Source: Ruegeria sp. HKCCD7303 | GTDB lineage: Bacteria > Pseudomonadota > Alphaproteobacteria > Rhodobacterales > Rhodobacteraceae | Length of the DNA stretch: 64,000 bases | Direction of reading: 5' to 3' | NCBI RefSeq assembly: GCF_013111185.1 | Contig: NZ_WVRE01000007.1 | Coordinates: 62,001-126,000, forward strand | Part shown: positions 18,231 through 26,950 of the stretch, piece by piece | How the letters are laid out: each line of letters starts with the position of its first letter | Position numbering within the stretch: position 1 is the first letter of the stretch | Notes under the pieces: model-generated | The model's input: only the letters and a program-made list of their open reading frames with translations | Database searches by the model: none | Told to the model about the DNA's origin: nothing | Program-made: the position numbers and the translations under genes

Positions 18231-18262
18231 ACGCAATTTATGCCTCTGCCGCAAGTATGGAA

Positions 18263-18296
18263 CAAACCGGGCTCGCACACGCTGTGGCCCGGTTTG
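18263..18296 (+). terminator. Stem-loop after NTF2-like gene
   Basis: CAAACCGGGC pairs perfectly with GCCCGGTTTG (10 bp) across a 14-base loop, 33 bases after the stop. No U-run follows, so it may be a weak terminator or a 3' mRNA stabiliser. Confidence 0.5.
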
Positions 18297-18330
18297 GCAT
18301 CGAAAGATAAAACTTCTTTGCTCAATCATA

Positions 18331-18400
18331 CAGGTCCGCTTCGGGCTCGAAGCGGTCGCTCTTAGAGTTTGAGCGAATGTCTGCTGTTCGAACGAAGCCG
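18331..18400. repeat. Two-hairpin intergenic repeat R1, copy 5
   Basis: Best first hairpin of the family: CCGCTTCG, loop GGCT, CGAAGCGG (8-bp perfect stem). The second half is degenerate (TGTCTGCTGTTCGAACGAAG). Confidence 0.8.
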
Positions 18401-18442
18401 AACATGAAAAAGGGAATGGTGCAGTTGAACTACGTCCAAAGG

Positions 18443-19552
18443 CTACAAATAATTCAACTGTTTAGTTACCCAGAACAAGACTTCGGCAAGTACACCAATT
18501 GCGCCTGCTTTTTCAGTCATTACCAATGCTGTTCCAGATGTACCAAAAGGAAGAACTTCCAAATCGGAAACGTCAGATAACTCGATCAGCACTGGGTAGC
18601 TAGAGATACCGGCCAGCTCTCGAATTGAAGGAAGCCCTGCGCGCAGATCGAGTGTCCCCTCGGCGGATCCCACCGGTAAAGCAACAATGATGCCAGAGAG
18701 CTCTGTGCCAGGCTGTGTCCGCAGTGCCAACCTAATCTCGTCTCCAATGTTTACGTTTTGGCGACTCGATTGTGGAAGGGAGGCTACAATTGCAAAATCC
18801 GACGGATCAATAAATGTTATCGCACCTTGAAGCGTAGTGGCGCGGTTTCCTGGTCTAAGTGTTACAGCAGAGACAACGCCATTTCCTGGTGAATGAACCT
18901 CTGTCTCTTCAAGACTCCATCTGGCCTGCTCGAGCGCCATTTCAGCTTCCACAACTGCGGCGTCTCGGCCATCAATCGTAGCGGAAATTCGACGCTCTAT
19001 TCCCTTCTTGCGCGCTTCAGCTGCTCGGATATTCGCGGTCAATTGATCAATCGTAGCAACGGCTTCTTGGAGTTGAAAGGTTGTCGATGCGCCTCGCTCT
19101 TCCAATTGGACGATGTCGTCGCGCCTCTGTTGCCCAAAGAGCAGCTGGGCATTCAAAGACTCGATTTCAGCCTCGGCTGCAGCGAGATCAGTCAGTAACT
19201 GGTCAGCCGAGGACTTAGCGGTTTCAAGAGAGGCCTCGAGACGTGACACTTCAGCAGCAAAAACCTCAGGATCAATTTTGAAGAGTAGATCACCTTCATT
19301 AACGGATTGATTGGCCTCGACAGCCACCACGACAACAGTTCCGGATACGTTAGGTGCGATGTTTGTCTCAATTCCTTGAACTGAAACTGGCCCTGTCGGT
19401 GTTGTGTGGTTGAGAGCTCCCAAGACCACAAGGGCAATTACTGCAGCGCCACCATAGATAACTGTTTTCCAAAAAGCGTTCCACGGAAGCCATTTGAGTT
19501 TAGAAAAAACCAACCAAATCAAGCCGAAGTAAAGACTTAAGACGATGAGCAT
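18443..19552 (-). CDS. HlyD-family membrane fusion protein (YiaV/YibH-like)
   Basis: A 369-residue periplasmic adaptor. Two N-terminal membrane helices (MLIVLSLYFGLIWLVFSKL and IYGGAAVIALVVLGAL) anchor it, followed by a biotinyl-lipoyl half (APNVSGTVVVV), a long coiled coil (about residues 75-190) and the second lipoyl half (VHSPGNGVV). Start taken at the ATG at 19552, eight bases after a perfect GGAGG; E. coli YiaV starts at the same structural point. An in-frame ATG at 19636 would add 28 residues. No efflux partner is adjacent, so the transported substrate is open. Confidence 0.82.
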   Translation of the reverse strand: MLIVLSLYFGLIWLVFSKLKWLPWNAFWKTVIYGGAAVIALVVLGALNHTTPTGPVSVQGIETNIAPNVSGTVVVVAVEANQSVNEGDLLFKIDPEVFAAEVSRLEASLETAKSSADQLLTDLAAAEAEIESLNAQLLFGQQRRDDIVQLEERGASTTFQLQEAVATIDQLTANIRAAEARKKGIERRISATIDGRDAAVVEAEMALEQARWSLEETEVHSPGNGVVSAVTLRPGNRATTLQGAITFIDPSDFAIVASLPQSSRQNVNIGDEIRLALRTQPGTELSGIIVALPVGSAEGTLDLRAGLPSIRELAGISSYPVLIELSDVSDLEVLPFGTSGTALVMTEKAGAIGVLAEVLFWVTKQLNYL

Positions 19553-19695
19553 TAACCAACCTCCGGAACCAAGCCAATTCACTATAGCATCAAGGAAGCG
19601 AAAAAAATCTAGGGATAGGCCGTAGCCCGCTCGCAATACTATGCGATTTTCCGATGCCCACAGTCAGCTCGTCGTCCATACGGGTTAAGAATTTT

Positions 19696-19750
19696 GATAA
19701 TCCGCTTTGGGCTCGAAGCAGTCGTTTGCTGCACTTTGCGCGAGCGTCTG
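19696..19750. repeat. Two-hairpin intergenic repeat R1, copy 6 (partial)
   Basis: ATCCGCTTTGGGCTCGAAGC, then AGTCGTTTGCTGCACTTTGC. Upstream of the HlyD gene. The stretch 19815-19910 that follows is strongly AT-rich with no gene. Confidence 0.7.
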
Positions 19751-19937
19751 TCATATTACGTCTTACCGGTCGTTCCGTCATACTCGAACCTGAGGCTTTG
19801 AAACGCAAGATTCTATGTTTATTGTGGTATATTTAGTGGTATGGGTGCTATGGATATTTTTTTATTAAAATTTAACAAACAATTACGAAAAATATATAGT
19901 TGCTCCTCGGTCCGCCATTGGTATCTGTGTCAGGCGA

Positions 19938-20110
19938 AACATAGTTCTGCCACCAGCGACAGAACCTTGCCATTTTCGCCTCACTTCCTTCATCCAGCAC
20001 CTAGACCGATTTCATTGATCCCGATTTCCTTATGGGAAAATCAGGGCTGATTTGCAGATCAGACGCCGAAGGCGTTTATGCTTGCTGATCTGCCACGTGA
20101 CGAACGCATA
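19938..20110. repeat. ~170-bp intergenic repeat R2, copy A
   Basis: Aligns by eye along its length with 51788-51960. Shared blocks include CCTTGCCATTTTCGCCT, TCATCC.GCA, TTGATCC.GA, TTCCTT.TGGGAAAA and GGGCTGAT.TGCAG.TCAGACG. No coding frame is conserved between the copies. Could be a decayed mobile-element end or an unannotated structured RNA. Confidence 0.7.
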
Positions 20111-20378
20111 CGGGCGCCAGGCCATGTTATTAGACAATAGGGGTGCGGCGCGCGGGCGCAGCCGAGGACACGGTGTCGTCAAATAGGGTTGCCCGAGGGG
20201 GAAGGCAGCACCTTGCCCCAGACGGTCAGGGTCGTTTGGTTTGTCCAAATCCCACTGATCCCAAAACCTGTGCGGCGGTGTGGGCTGCGCCGTAACTCTT
20301 TGCGCCGGAACACGTTGTTTTTTTAAAGAATGGGCAGGAAGCAGTCATAAAACTGCCAGTCACTCCTTACCGGATTCT
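20111..20378. other. Gene-free tail of the gap, with one hairpin
   Basis: No gene recognised. A stem-loop GGGGGAAGGCAGCACCTTGC followed by CCC (about 20196-20221) pairs GGGG.AAGG with CCTT.CCCC and might be part of a structured RNA or a decayed gene. Confidence 0.4.
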
Positions 20379-20774
20379 CTACTGAAAAATTCCGTTCAAA
20401 ACGAAATCCGCTGTGCTTGGGCTGCTTGCGAAAGGTAGGTCGTAAACAATCGCCAGGCGGCTGAGAGCTTTGACATCCACATCATGGGGCATCGGTGACA
20501 GTGGATCTATGAAGAAGAATAGGCCGTTGAGCTTACCCTCACAAATCATTGCACCAAGCTGCTGATCGCCCCCCAACGGACCGCTTTTGAGGGCGGTCAG
20601 TTGAAGCTCGGGCAGGGCTGCGTTTATACGCCCGCCAGTGGTACCTGTGGCAAAAAGGTTGGCTTGATGCAAAGTTTCGGAATGCCTTCTGGCCCATTCG
20701 ACCATCAGGTCTTTCTTGGCGTCATGCGCAACCAATGCTAGTTGCAGCCGACTATCTGATGAACTGCTCGACAT
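20379..20774 (-). CDS. mgsA: Methylglyoxal synthase
   Basis: A 131-residue protein matching MgsA, which converts dihydroxyacetone phosphate to methylglyoxal and phosphate. Family motifs are intact: [10 protein letters not shown] with catalytic-site Asp, ATGTTGGRI (phosphate binding), [11 protein letters not shown], and [19 protein letters not shown] with conserved His-Asp. It lacks the ~20 C-terminal residues of E. coli MgsA. Start at 20774 (MSSSSSDSR) overlaps the end of the cupin gene by 23 bases; an upstream in-frame ATG at 20873 would lie wholly inside that gene. Last gene of the ten-gene TRAP operon, where it could bleed off triose phosphate. Confidence 0.85.
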   Translation of the reverse strand: MSSSSSDSRLQLALVAHDAKKDLMVEWARRHSETLHQANLFATGTTGGRINAALPELQLTALKSGPLGGDQQLGAMICEGKLNGLFFFIDPLSPMPHDVDVKALSRLAIVYDLPFASSPSTADFVLNGIFQ

Positions 20775-21279
20775 AATCCGCACCCAGGCCGACTTCCTCA
20801 TAGTGCTTACGGCACATGTCGATTTTGGTGAAGACGTCCTCGTAACCCATGGTTTTGCCCCATGGGTCGACATAGAGCATTACTCCGTTCACCTGAAAGT
20901 ATGTGATCATCTCATCCACATCATCGGGCACGACTAGCGTATGAGTTTCACCCGGCGGCTCATACACATAGCCGCCTTCTTGTGCGACCCAGTCATGTTC
21001 CAGATAGTGCCAGCGCCCCTTCAGAACAAACCCATGCACGGGTTGAGGGTGCCGATGCCGGGACAGGACACCTGATTTCCGGACGCGCAGAAGGTTCATC
21101 CAATAGCCTTGCGACCTGTTCAGGCACAGAGGCCGGAACGACACGTTCTCGGTTTGGGGAACCCAGATACGCTCATCCAATGCAATCGCGTCGGGGATCA
21201 CGATCTCTTCCTGCGCCTCTTTGGGAAACGGCAGTTGATACGGCATTCTCGGATCGTCGTCGTTTTCTTGTAATGGCAT
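20752..21279 (-). CDS. Cupin, 2,4'-dihydroxyacetophenone dioxygenase-like
   Basis: A 175-residue cupin with metal-ligand region [16 protein letters not shown] (His and His) and a second motif [14 protein letters not shown]. It resembles the cupin family named for 2,4'-dihydroxyacetophenone dioxygenase, but in a sugar-acid-type operon an isomerase or lyase role is equally likely. Start at 21279 behind AAAGGAG; the site lies within 14 bases of the SDR stop, so the genes are tightly coupled. Confidence 0.8.
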   Translation of the reverse strand: MPLQENDDDPRMPYQLPFPKEAQEEIVIPDAIALDERIWVPQTENVSFRPLCLNRSQGYWMNLLRVRKSGVLSRHRHPQPVHGFVLKGRWHYLEHDWVAQEGGYVYEPPGETHTLVVPDDVDEMITYFQVNGVMLYVDPWGKTMGYEDVFTKIDMCRKHYEEVGLGADYVEQFIR

Positions 21280-21293
21280 TTTCTGCTCCTTTG

Positions 21294-21998
21294 TCACATC
21301 GCGGAATAACCGCCATCGACCGGGTAAACGGCTCCGGTTACAAATGCTGCCTCGTCTGACAGTAACCATGCGGCCAGCGCACCAACCTCCGCTGGCTTGC
21401 CCCAACGATCCAGCGGTGTGCGACCAAGGATCGGCTGGTTACGCGCTGGATCGGCGCGCAAGGCTTCGGTCATTTCGGTTTCGATCCATCCCGGTGCAAC
21501 CGCATTGACGCGCACGCCATCCTCAGCCCATTTCCCGGCCAAAGCCTTGGTCAACTGGGCGACCCCGCCTTTGCTGGCAGAATAGGCCGGAACAAGTGGC
21601 CCACCAAAATAGCTTAGCATCGATGCGGTGTTCACGATGGCTCCGCCTGACGCGGCCAACAGAGGTTGCGCGGCCAGACAGCAGCGCATTGTGCCGGTCA
21701 GGTTGATGTCGATTACTGTCTCAAAAACATCGATCTCATATTCCGCGCCGCGCGCCAGAATACCTGCGCAATTGACCAGCCCGTCGAGGTGCTCAATCCC
21801 ACCGAAAAATGCGGTAACGGCCGAAGTATCCCGCACATCCAATTGTGCGCAGACACCGTCAGGGTGCTGCGCAGCATAGGCCGAAACCTCGTCAGCCCCG
21901 ACGCCGGTTGCTGTGATGCGCCATCCCTTGCGGCGAAGTTCCCCTGCGATACCAGCGCCAACGCCGCGGGTGCCGCCAATAACAACGGCGTGCTTCAT
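21294..21998 (-). CDS. SDR-family oxidoreductase
   Basis: A 234-residue classical SDR. Cofactor motif GGTRGVGAGIA near residues 8-18, NAG in LVNCAGI, catalytic Ser in TASMLS and YSASK. Ends VDGGYSAM. Start ATG at 21998 behind AAGGAG, which overlaps the kinase stop at 22002. Probably oxidises a sugar-acid intermediate with NAD(P), given kinase, lactonase-like and hydroxyacid dehydrogenase neighbours. Confidence 0.9.
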   Translation of the reverse strand: MKHAVVIGGTRGVGAGIAGELRRKGWRITATGVGADEVSAYAAQHPDGVCAQLDVRDTSAVTAFFGGIEHLDGLVNCAGILARGAEYEIDVFETVIDINLTGTMRCCLAAQPLLAASGGAIVNTASMLSYFGGPLVPAYSASKGGVAQLTKALAGKWAEDGVRVNAVAPGWIETEMTEALRADPARNQPILGRTPLDRWGKPAEVGALAAWLLSDEAAFVTGAVYPVDGGYSAM

Positions 21999-22001
21999 GG
22001 G

Positions 22002-22919
22002 TCAGTCTCCTTCCGCAAGAAACACCTCGACCGCGTCTTTGCGAGGCATTGGGGCAACTGCACCGTACCCTTGGGTCGAAAGGGCGGCGGCGGCGTTGGC
22101 ATAACGTGCGGCCTGAAACGGGTCATCGCCCAAAACAATACGAGACAGGAAGGCACCGTCAAATGTGTCGCCCGCAGCCGTGGCATCCACTGCTTCGACC
22201 CGGCGGCCTTTGACACGCTCACGCTTTTCAGGTGTCGCAACCAGGGTCCCTTCGGCCCCCAGCGTCAAAGCGACAATTTTTGCCCCGAGGTTCAAGTAGA
22301 AGTCTGCGATGGCATCTGGATCGGAAAGGCCTGTCAGTTGCTCTGCATCATCCAGACCGGGAAGGGCAATATCGCACTGTGACATGGCGGCATGTGTTAC
22401 GGCGCGTGCGCGCGCGATCGGCCAGAGCTTCAGGCGCAGATTGGTGTCGTAGGACACGAGGCCCCCGGCATCCTTCACGATCTGTATTGCCCGGAATACA
22501 GCATCGGCCGCAATATCCGATATTGCCTGACTGATGCCCGAAACATGCAGGATTTTGGCCGATTGCAACGCGGCTACCGGCAGATCTTCTGGTCCCATCC
22601 GGCTGCTGGCAGAGCCTGCACGAAAATAGCTGAACTCGTGCCCGGTCGCGCCATGCGTCACGAAATAAACCCCGGTATGAGCGTCTGCGACCTGACGTAC
22701 GGTCGAGGTGTCGATCCCCTCAGCCTTCCAAAGGTCCATGAAGGAATTGCCGAACGTATCCGCGCCGATATGCGTCACATAGCCGACGGATGCCCCCTGT
22801 CGCGCGGCTGCGATGGCGCAGTTCGAGGTGTCGCCGCCATGTCCAGGCAGGTAGTTCCCATCGGGCTGCTGGTTGAATTCCAGCATCGGTTCGCCAAGGC
22901 ACAGAATATCGGGGGTCAT
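22002..22919 (-). CDS. PfkB-family sugar kinase, 2-keto-3-deoxygluconate kinase-like
   Basis: A 305-residue ribokinase-fold enzyme. N-terminal GEPMLEF and the GGDTSN substrate loop match KdgK-type kinases; the catalytic loop DATAAGDTFDGAFL contains the anion-hole AAGD and base Asp. KDG kinase phosphorylates 2-keto-3-deoxygluconate for Entner-Doudoroff-type cleavage to pyruvate and glyceraldehyde-3-phosphate. No aldolase is in this operon unless the RraA-like protein fills that role. A hairpin terminator precedes its start, so its own promoter or readthrough is needed. Confidence 0.85.
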   Translation of the reverse strand: MTPDILCLGEPMLEFNQQPDGNYLPGHGGDTSNCAIAAARQGASVGYVTHIGADTFGNSFMDLWKAEGIDTSTVRQVADAHTGVYFVTHGATGHEFSYFRAGSASSRMGPEDLPVAALQSAKILHVSGISQAISDIAADAVFRAIQIVKDAGGLVSYDTNLRLKLWPIARARAVTHAAMSQCDIALPGLDDAEQLTGLSDPDAIADFYLNLGAKIVALTLGAEGTLVATPEKRERVKGRRVEAVDATAAGDTFDGAFLSRIVLGDDPFQAARYANAAAALSTQGYGAVAPMPRKDAVEVFLAEGD

Positions 22920-22942
22920 TGCTGTCTCATTTCACGTAAAAG

Positions 22943-22964
22943 GGTCAGCCCGTTGGGGCTGACC
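22943..22964 (-). terminator. Intrinsic terminator between lactonase-like and kinase genes
   Basis: On the minus strand GGTCAGCCC and GGGCTGACC form a perfect 9-bp stem with a CAAC loop, followed by CTTTTAC. It lies in the 61-base gap inside the operon and would cut transcription before the kinase, SDR, cupin and mgsA genes. Confidence 0.7.
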
Positions 22965-22980
22965 AAGTTGTATGGGAGGA

Positions 22981-24171
22981 TTATTCGGCCGTATAGCTTT
23001 GGCCGACACCCGGGATCTTCCAGATTCGGAAGTTCGGGATTTCGGGGTCTTCAAAATTCATGTCGCCATCGACCCAGATGTGCAGGTGGTTCGACACCAC
23101 ATACATCTCACCATCCGGCCCCCAGGCCAGCGTGTCGGGCCAGTTCATTTCCGGGTGGTGGACGAAACGGCTGACCTCGCGCGTGGATTCATCGAACTTC
23201 ATGATCCCGTCCAGGGACAGCGCGGTCATGTAGATGTTGCCTGCGTTGTCTGCCGTCATCCCATCGGTGTTCGAGGGCAGCACTGCGGCAACCTCAACCG
23301 CGTTTTCGATGACCGTCTCATTGGTCTCGAAATCACGCAGGATTTCGGTCGGCAAACTATACAGGTGATTGCCGGTCAAATTGGTCCAGTAAAGCGTTTC
23401 CTTGTCGCCCGACAACGCGATGCCATCGGCACCGGTGCGCATGCCGCCATTCTTCAGTACCGGGCGGTCGTCGATGTTGAAGAAGAAATTAGGTTCATCA
23501 TTGGTGAACCGGTGCTGATCCAGAATGCGGCGCACCGAGTTGGTGTTGCTGTCATAGACGATCAGGCCGCCATGCAGCGGGTCGCAGAAAATGCCGCTGT
23601 CCGCGATATAGGCAAAGCCGGTGTCGTTATCGACGGCCAGATCGTTCAGGAAAGAACACTGACGATCCGCTTCTTCCGCTGTGAAGACATAGCGCTGGAT
23701 TTCCTTGTTCTCTTTCAGATCCCAAAGCACCAGCTTGGCGTCACCGTCTTCAAACGGAGGGCCGGCCACGTGGCCCTGATCCAGGATCCACATAACATCG
23801 TTGCGGTCGATCTCAAAACCCAGAACGGCCTTAAGGCCATCAGGGTTCGACATGCTGTTCATTTCCTCAGACGGAAACGCCTCCAGTTCCCACGTGTCGC
23901 CGTTCTTGGCCAGTTTCGAGACGGTCGAGGGGATCTCGGCCCCGCCCCAGCGCGCGGTGGACACATAGATGTTGCCCTGGCTGTCGACCTTGGCGCCCTG
24001 AACCAGCGCTTTACCGAAGATTTCGCTGCCTTCCCATGCGGATTTTGTCGCCTCGTCCTTGACGGCATAGGGCAGACTGTTCCATTCCGCTACTACCTCG
24101 GGCTCGATCGCAAGCGCCGGGGTGGCCAGAACGACGGTAAGGGCCACCGTGTTGAGCATTCGTTTCAGCAT
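22981..24171 (-). CDS. Secreted MRJP/yellow-like beta-propeller protein (SMP-30/lactonase-like)
   Basis: A 396-residue protein with a Sec signal (residues 1-21, ending TPALA). The mature protein has beta-propeller repeats and the family words IADSGIFCDPLHGGLIVYD and LDQHRFTNDEP, typical of major-royal-jelly/yellow-related bacterial proteins often annotated as SMP-30/gluconolactonase or L-dopachrome tautomerase-related. In this operon a periplasmic lactone hydrolase for an imported sugar acid fits, but activity is unproven. Flanked on both sides by strong hairpins, suggesting separately tuned expression. Confidence 0.75.
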   Translation of the reverse strand: MLKRMLNTVALTVVLATPALAIEPEVVAEWNSLPYAVKDEATKSAWEGSEIFGKALVQGAKVDSQGNIYVSTARWGGAEIPSTVSKLAKNGDTWELEAFPSEEMNSMSNPDGLKAVLGFEIDRNDVMWILDQGHVAGPPFEDGDAKLVLWDLKENKEIQRYVFTAEEADRQCSFLNDLAVDNDTGFAYIADSGIFCDPLHGGLIVYDSNTNSVRRILDQHRFTNDEPNFFFNIDDRPVLKNGGMRTGADGIALSGDKETLYWTNLTGNHLYSLPTEILRDFETNETVIENAVEVAAVLPSNTDGMTADNAGNIYMTALSLDGIMKFDESTREVSRFVHHPEMNWPDTLAWGPDGEMYVVSNHLHIWVDGDMNFEDPEIPNFRIWKIPGVGQSYTAE

Positions 24172-24197
24172 GTATTCCTCCCTTGCTGAGTTTTGGT

Positions 24198-24229
24198 GTT
24201 CCGCAGGCCGTTGCCGCGGCCTGCGGAAC
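24198..24229 (-). terminator. 13-bp perfect hairpin between RraA-like and MRJP-like genes
   Basis: GTTCCGCAGGCCG pairs perfectly with CGGCCTGCGGAAC across a 6-base loop. No U-run on the minus strand (followed by ACCAAAAC). More likely an mRNA processing or stabilising element than a strong terminator. Confidence 0.6.
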
Positions 24230-24236
24230 GTTTGGT

Positions 24237-24887
24237 TTAGATACGACCGTATTTCGCCAGACCTTCGCGCAGCGAGCCACTTTCGATAATCAGGCGGGCC
24301 TGTTCGGCTTCGCGCTCGTCGATCTCGCGCGCCATTTCCAGGATTGCCTCGGCATGGTCGCGCGGCACGGCCACCGCACCGTCAATATCGGCTACGATGA
24401 TATCGCCGGGGTGCACGATGACTTCGCCCATCGCCACTTCGACATTCGAGGCCAGCGTCCGGATGCGGCCTAGCGTGGTGCCCGGGCTGACGCAGCGGGA
24501 ATAGACCGGGAAGTCATAGTCACGTTTGATTTCGACCAGATCGCGGACACCGCCATCCAGAACCGCGCCTTCGTGCTTGTTGGCGACAGCGCCCGCAGTC
24601 ATCAGACCACCCCACAGGGCAACGTCAGTGGTGCCGTTGGTCGAGATCACAATGACCGAACCAGCCTCGGACTCATCAATGGCGTCCAGCGCGTGCTGGG
24701 GTGGCATAAATTCATCAGTCGGACCTTCCAGTATGGTCACGGCAGGGCCAACGATTTTCTTTTCGTTGATGCGCGGCTTGATCGAGGCAGGCAGAAAGCC
24801 GGTTTTACCTGCGATCTTGTCAACCGCGTCTGCGACGGATGCGGTGGCCACTTTGCGAAACCCGGCAACGAGTTCTTGAGTGTTCAT
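24237..24887 (-). CDS. RraA-like protein (HMG/oxaloacetate aldolase family)
   Basis: A 216-residue RraA/HMG-aldolase-fold protein. It has TASVADAVDKI at the start, the core GGLMTAGAVANKHEGAVLDG and GGVRDLVEI loops with conserved Gly-rich region and Arg, and HPGDIIVADIDGAVAVP with Asp for metal. Members cleave 4-hydroxy-4-methyl-2-oxoglutarate or decarboxylate oxaloacetate; others only regulate RNase E. In a catabolic operon an aldolase for a keto acid is plausible. ATG at 24887 chosen since upstream in-frame sequence (to 25130) lies inside the next gene and lacks homology. Confidence 0.82.
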   Translation of the reverse strand: MNTQELVAGFRKVATASVADAVDKIAGKTGFLPASIKPRINEKKIVGPAVTILEGPTDEFMPPQHALDAIDESEAGSVIVISTNGTTDVALWGGLMTAGAVANKHEGAVLDGGVRDLVEIKRDYDFPVYSRCVSPGTTLGRIRTLASNVEVAMGEVIVHPGDIIVADIDGAVAVPRDHAEAILEMAREIDEREAEQARLIIESGSLREGLAKYGRI

Positions 24888-24930
24888 GAGTATTATCCTC
24901 TTGGGTAAGATAGTTAGAAGGCGGGGCGTC

Positions 24931-25899
24931 TCACCACGGGTTTTTCCAGCTTTTGGGCTGATCCCCGTTGAGAACGCGGGTGATTTCTTCGGCTGCATTT
25001 CGTTGCAGAACCGCGACTGAACGTTCCGAATACCAGGCGGCATGGTCGGACACGATGGTGTTGGCGCTGTGCAGCAGTGGATTATCCGGGGCGACCGGCT
25101 CGTGTTCGAACACGTCGATGCCTGCGCCAAATATGCGCCCGTGGTTTAGAGCGTCGGCCAGCGCCTCCTCATCGATCAGGCCCCCGCGCGATACATTGAT
25201 CACGATCGAACTTGGCTTCATCAGCGCTATGTGTTCGGCATCCAGGATATGCCGCGTTTCAGGGGTAAGCGGTGCGTGCAGGCTGATCACGTCGGCTGCC
25301 ATGCAAAGCTCGGTCAAACCGACCTTTTGCACAGCGGCAGCGGCTGCGGCCTCGTCGCTCATATACGGGTCAAAGACCAACACGGACGCAAACCCCAGCG
25401 CTCGAAATTTCTGGGCTGCCTGTAAACCGATCTTGCCACACCCGATCAGGCCAAGGGTGGCGTTTTCGCGGCTGGGGATCAGGGCTGCTTGGCCTATACC
25501 CCATTGGCCCTGTCGCACTTCAGCATCACGCGATGGGATACGCCGCTGAACCCCCAGGTAAAGCGCCAGCGCATGTTCGCTGACCTCAGTTTCGGCCCCA
25601 TAATCGGGGACGTTCGCGACGTAAATGCCACGCGACTTCGCGTAGTCCAAGTCGATGTTATCGACGCCCACACCATAGCGGACGACGACTTTGAGATTTG
25701 GGCAGGCATCGATTACGGCTGCGTCCACGGCGCGTTCGCGAACGAGGATGGCAACCGGGTCCAACGCCTGCAAAGCTGGGACCGCCGCTGTTTCCGGCGT
25801 GACCGGTGCAATCTGAACATCTTGCTTAGCCAGCACCGAAGCCTCGGTGTCATAGGCGGCATAGCCTGGTTCAAGGATTGCGATGGTCTGGTTGGTCAT
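24931..25899 (-). CDS. D-2-hydroxyacid dehydrogenase, CtBP-like
   Basis: A 322-residue NAD-dependent dehydrogenase. Nucleotide motif GLIGCGKIG; catalytic Arg in NVSRGGLIDE, Glu in HEPVAPDNPL and His in VSDHAAWYS. The HAAWYSE variant places it with bacterial C-terminal-binding-protein-like dehydrogenases. It would interconvert a 2-keto acid and D-2-hydroxy acid. Start at 25899 behind GAGGGA; an ATG six codons upstream lacks a site. Confidence 0.88.
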   Translation of the reverse strand: MTNQTIAILEPGYAAYDTEASVLAKQDVQIAPVTPETAAVPALQALDPVAILVRERAVDAAVIDACPNLKVVVRYGVGVDNIDLDYAKSRGIYVANVPDYGAETEVSEHALALYLGVQRRIPSRDAEVRQGQWGIGQAALIPSRENATLGLIGCGKIGLQAAQKFRALGFASVLVFDPYMSDEAAAAAAVQKVGLTELCMAADVISLHAPLTPETRHILDAEHIALMKPSSIVINVSRGGLIDEEALADALNHGRIFGAGIDVFEHEPVAPDNPLLHSANTIVSDHAAWYSERSVAVLQRNAAEEITRVLNGDQPKSWKNPW

Positions 25900-25920
25900 G
25901 TGACGATCCCTCGGCATGGA

Positions 25921-26931
25921 TTACTGTGCCTTGTAAGCTTCGACGGCTGCGTCGAGGCGGTTTGGCCAGTCCTCACCGATTTCGCTGACGATGTACTCAC
26001 GCACAGCAGGCTGAGCGGCGGCGCGGAACATGGCCTTTTGCTCGGGGCTGACGGGAACAACTTCCATGCCTTTTTCGGACAGGATCGCAGTTGCGTTTGC
26101 GTCCTGCGCGGCGGTCATGCCGCGGTGGATCGTTTTCGAAATCTCGACGCACTGCTCGACAGCCTTCTTCTCGTCATCGGTCAGGCTTTCGAAAAACATG
26201 TCCGACATCAGATAGGCGTGCCAGCTAAACACATGTCCATCCAGAGACACGTATTTCTGATGCTGATAGAGCGAGGCGTTGACGATGTTCGTCACGCCGT
26301 TTTCCTGCCCGTCCACAACTCCTTGCTGCAGAGCGCCCGGCAGTTCCGGCCATGGCACTGGAGTTGCCGATGCGCCCAGGCTTTCGACCAGAGTCACCCA
26401 GACCGGCGCGGTCATTACGCGCATTTTCAAGCCTTCCATATCGGCAGGCTCGGCCACGGGTTTGACGTTATTAGTGAAGTTGCGCACGCCATTATCGGCC
26501 ACACCAAAGCTGCGGATGCCGGTCTTTGCCAGCATATCGTCGGCCAGCGCGTCACCGAATTCGCCGTCCATCACTGCCCAGGCCATCGCCTGATCGTCGA
26601 ACAGGTAGGGCATCGCCAGAACTGAGAAGGGTTTGTAGACCGCTGAGATCGGGCCGTCGTGGATCGCTGCCATCTGAACGGTGCCCAGCTGCAGACCTTC
26701 CATGATCTCGGACCCTCCGCCCAGCTGCGAGGCCGGGAAGATCTGAACGTCGATCGAGCCTGAGGTCTTGCCCTCGACGCAGGCTTCAAACGCCAGCGCC
26801 GCGGCGTGTTTGGGCGAGCTCAGGTCAGCGGCCTGAAAATGCGCGTATTTCAGCTCTTTGGCCGAAGCCGCACTGGCGGCGGTCATTGCAACAACGGCTG
26901 TTGCCGTCATCAGTTTCGACATGGTTTTCAT
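25921..26931 (-). CDS. TRAP transporter substrate-binding protein (DctP)
   Basis: A 336-residue periplasmic receptor with a Sec signal (MKTMSKLMTATAVVAMTAAS, cleaved near SAKEL). The mature protein shows DctP signatures: GSIDVQIFPASQLGGG, GLQLGTVQMAA, and MEGLKMRVM with the conserved Arg that clamps the ligand carboxylate. GGGAGG ribosome site. In contrast to most dctPQM operons the order here is dctQ, dctM, dctP. Ligand probably a sugar acid, from its neighbours. Confidence 0.9.
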   Translation of the reverse strand: MKTMSKLMTATAVVAMTAASAASAKELKYAHFQAADLSSPKHAAALAFEACVEGKTSGSIDVQIFPASQLGGGSEIMEGLQLGTVQMAAIHDGPISAVYKPFSVLAMPYLFDDQAMAWAVMDGEFGDALADDMLAKTGIRSFGVADNGVRNFTNNVKPVAEPADMEGLKMRVMTAPVWVTLVESLGASATPVPWPELPGALQQGVVDGQENGVTNIVNASLYQHQKYVSLDGHVFSWHAYLMSDMFFESLTDDEKKAVEQCVEISKTIHRGMTAAQDANATAILSEKGMEVVPVSPEQKAMFRAAAQPAVREYIVSEIGEDWPNRLDAAVEAYKAQ

Positions 26932-26950
26932 GAGGTTCCTCCCTTTCATG

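Noticed and set aside
19840..19910. AT-rich block as an origin or phage remnant
   Set aside because: No repeats, DnaA boxes or coding support; treated as plain intergenic DNA.
22972..24189. 405-codon plus-strand frame opposite the lactonase-like gene
   Set aside because: Antisense shadow: the minus-strand frame has a signal peptide, ribosome site and family motifs.
25489..26625. 378-codon plus-strand frame opposite dehydrogenase and DctP genes
   Set aside because: Antisense shadow spanning two real genes, with no motif of its own.
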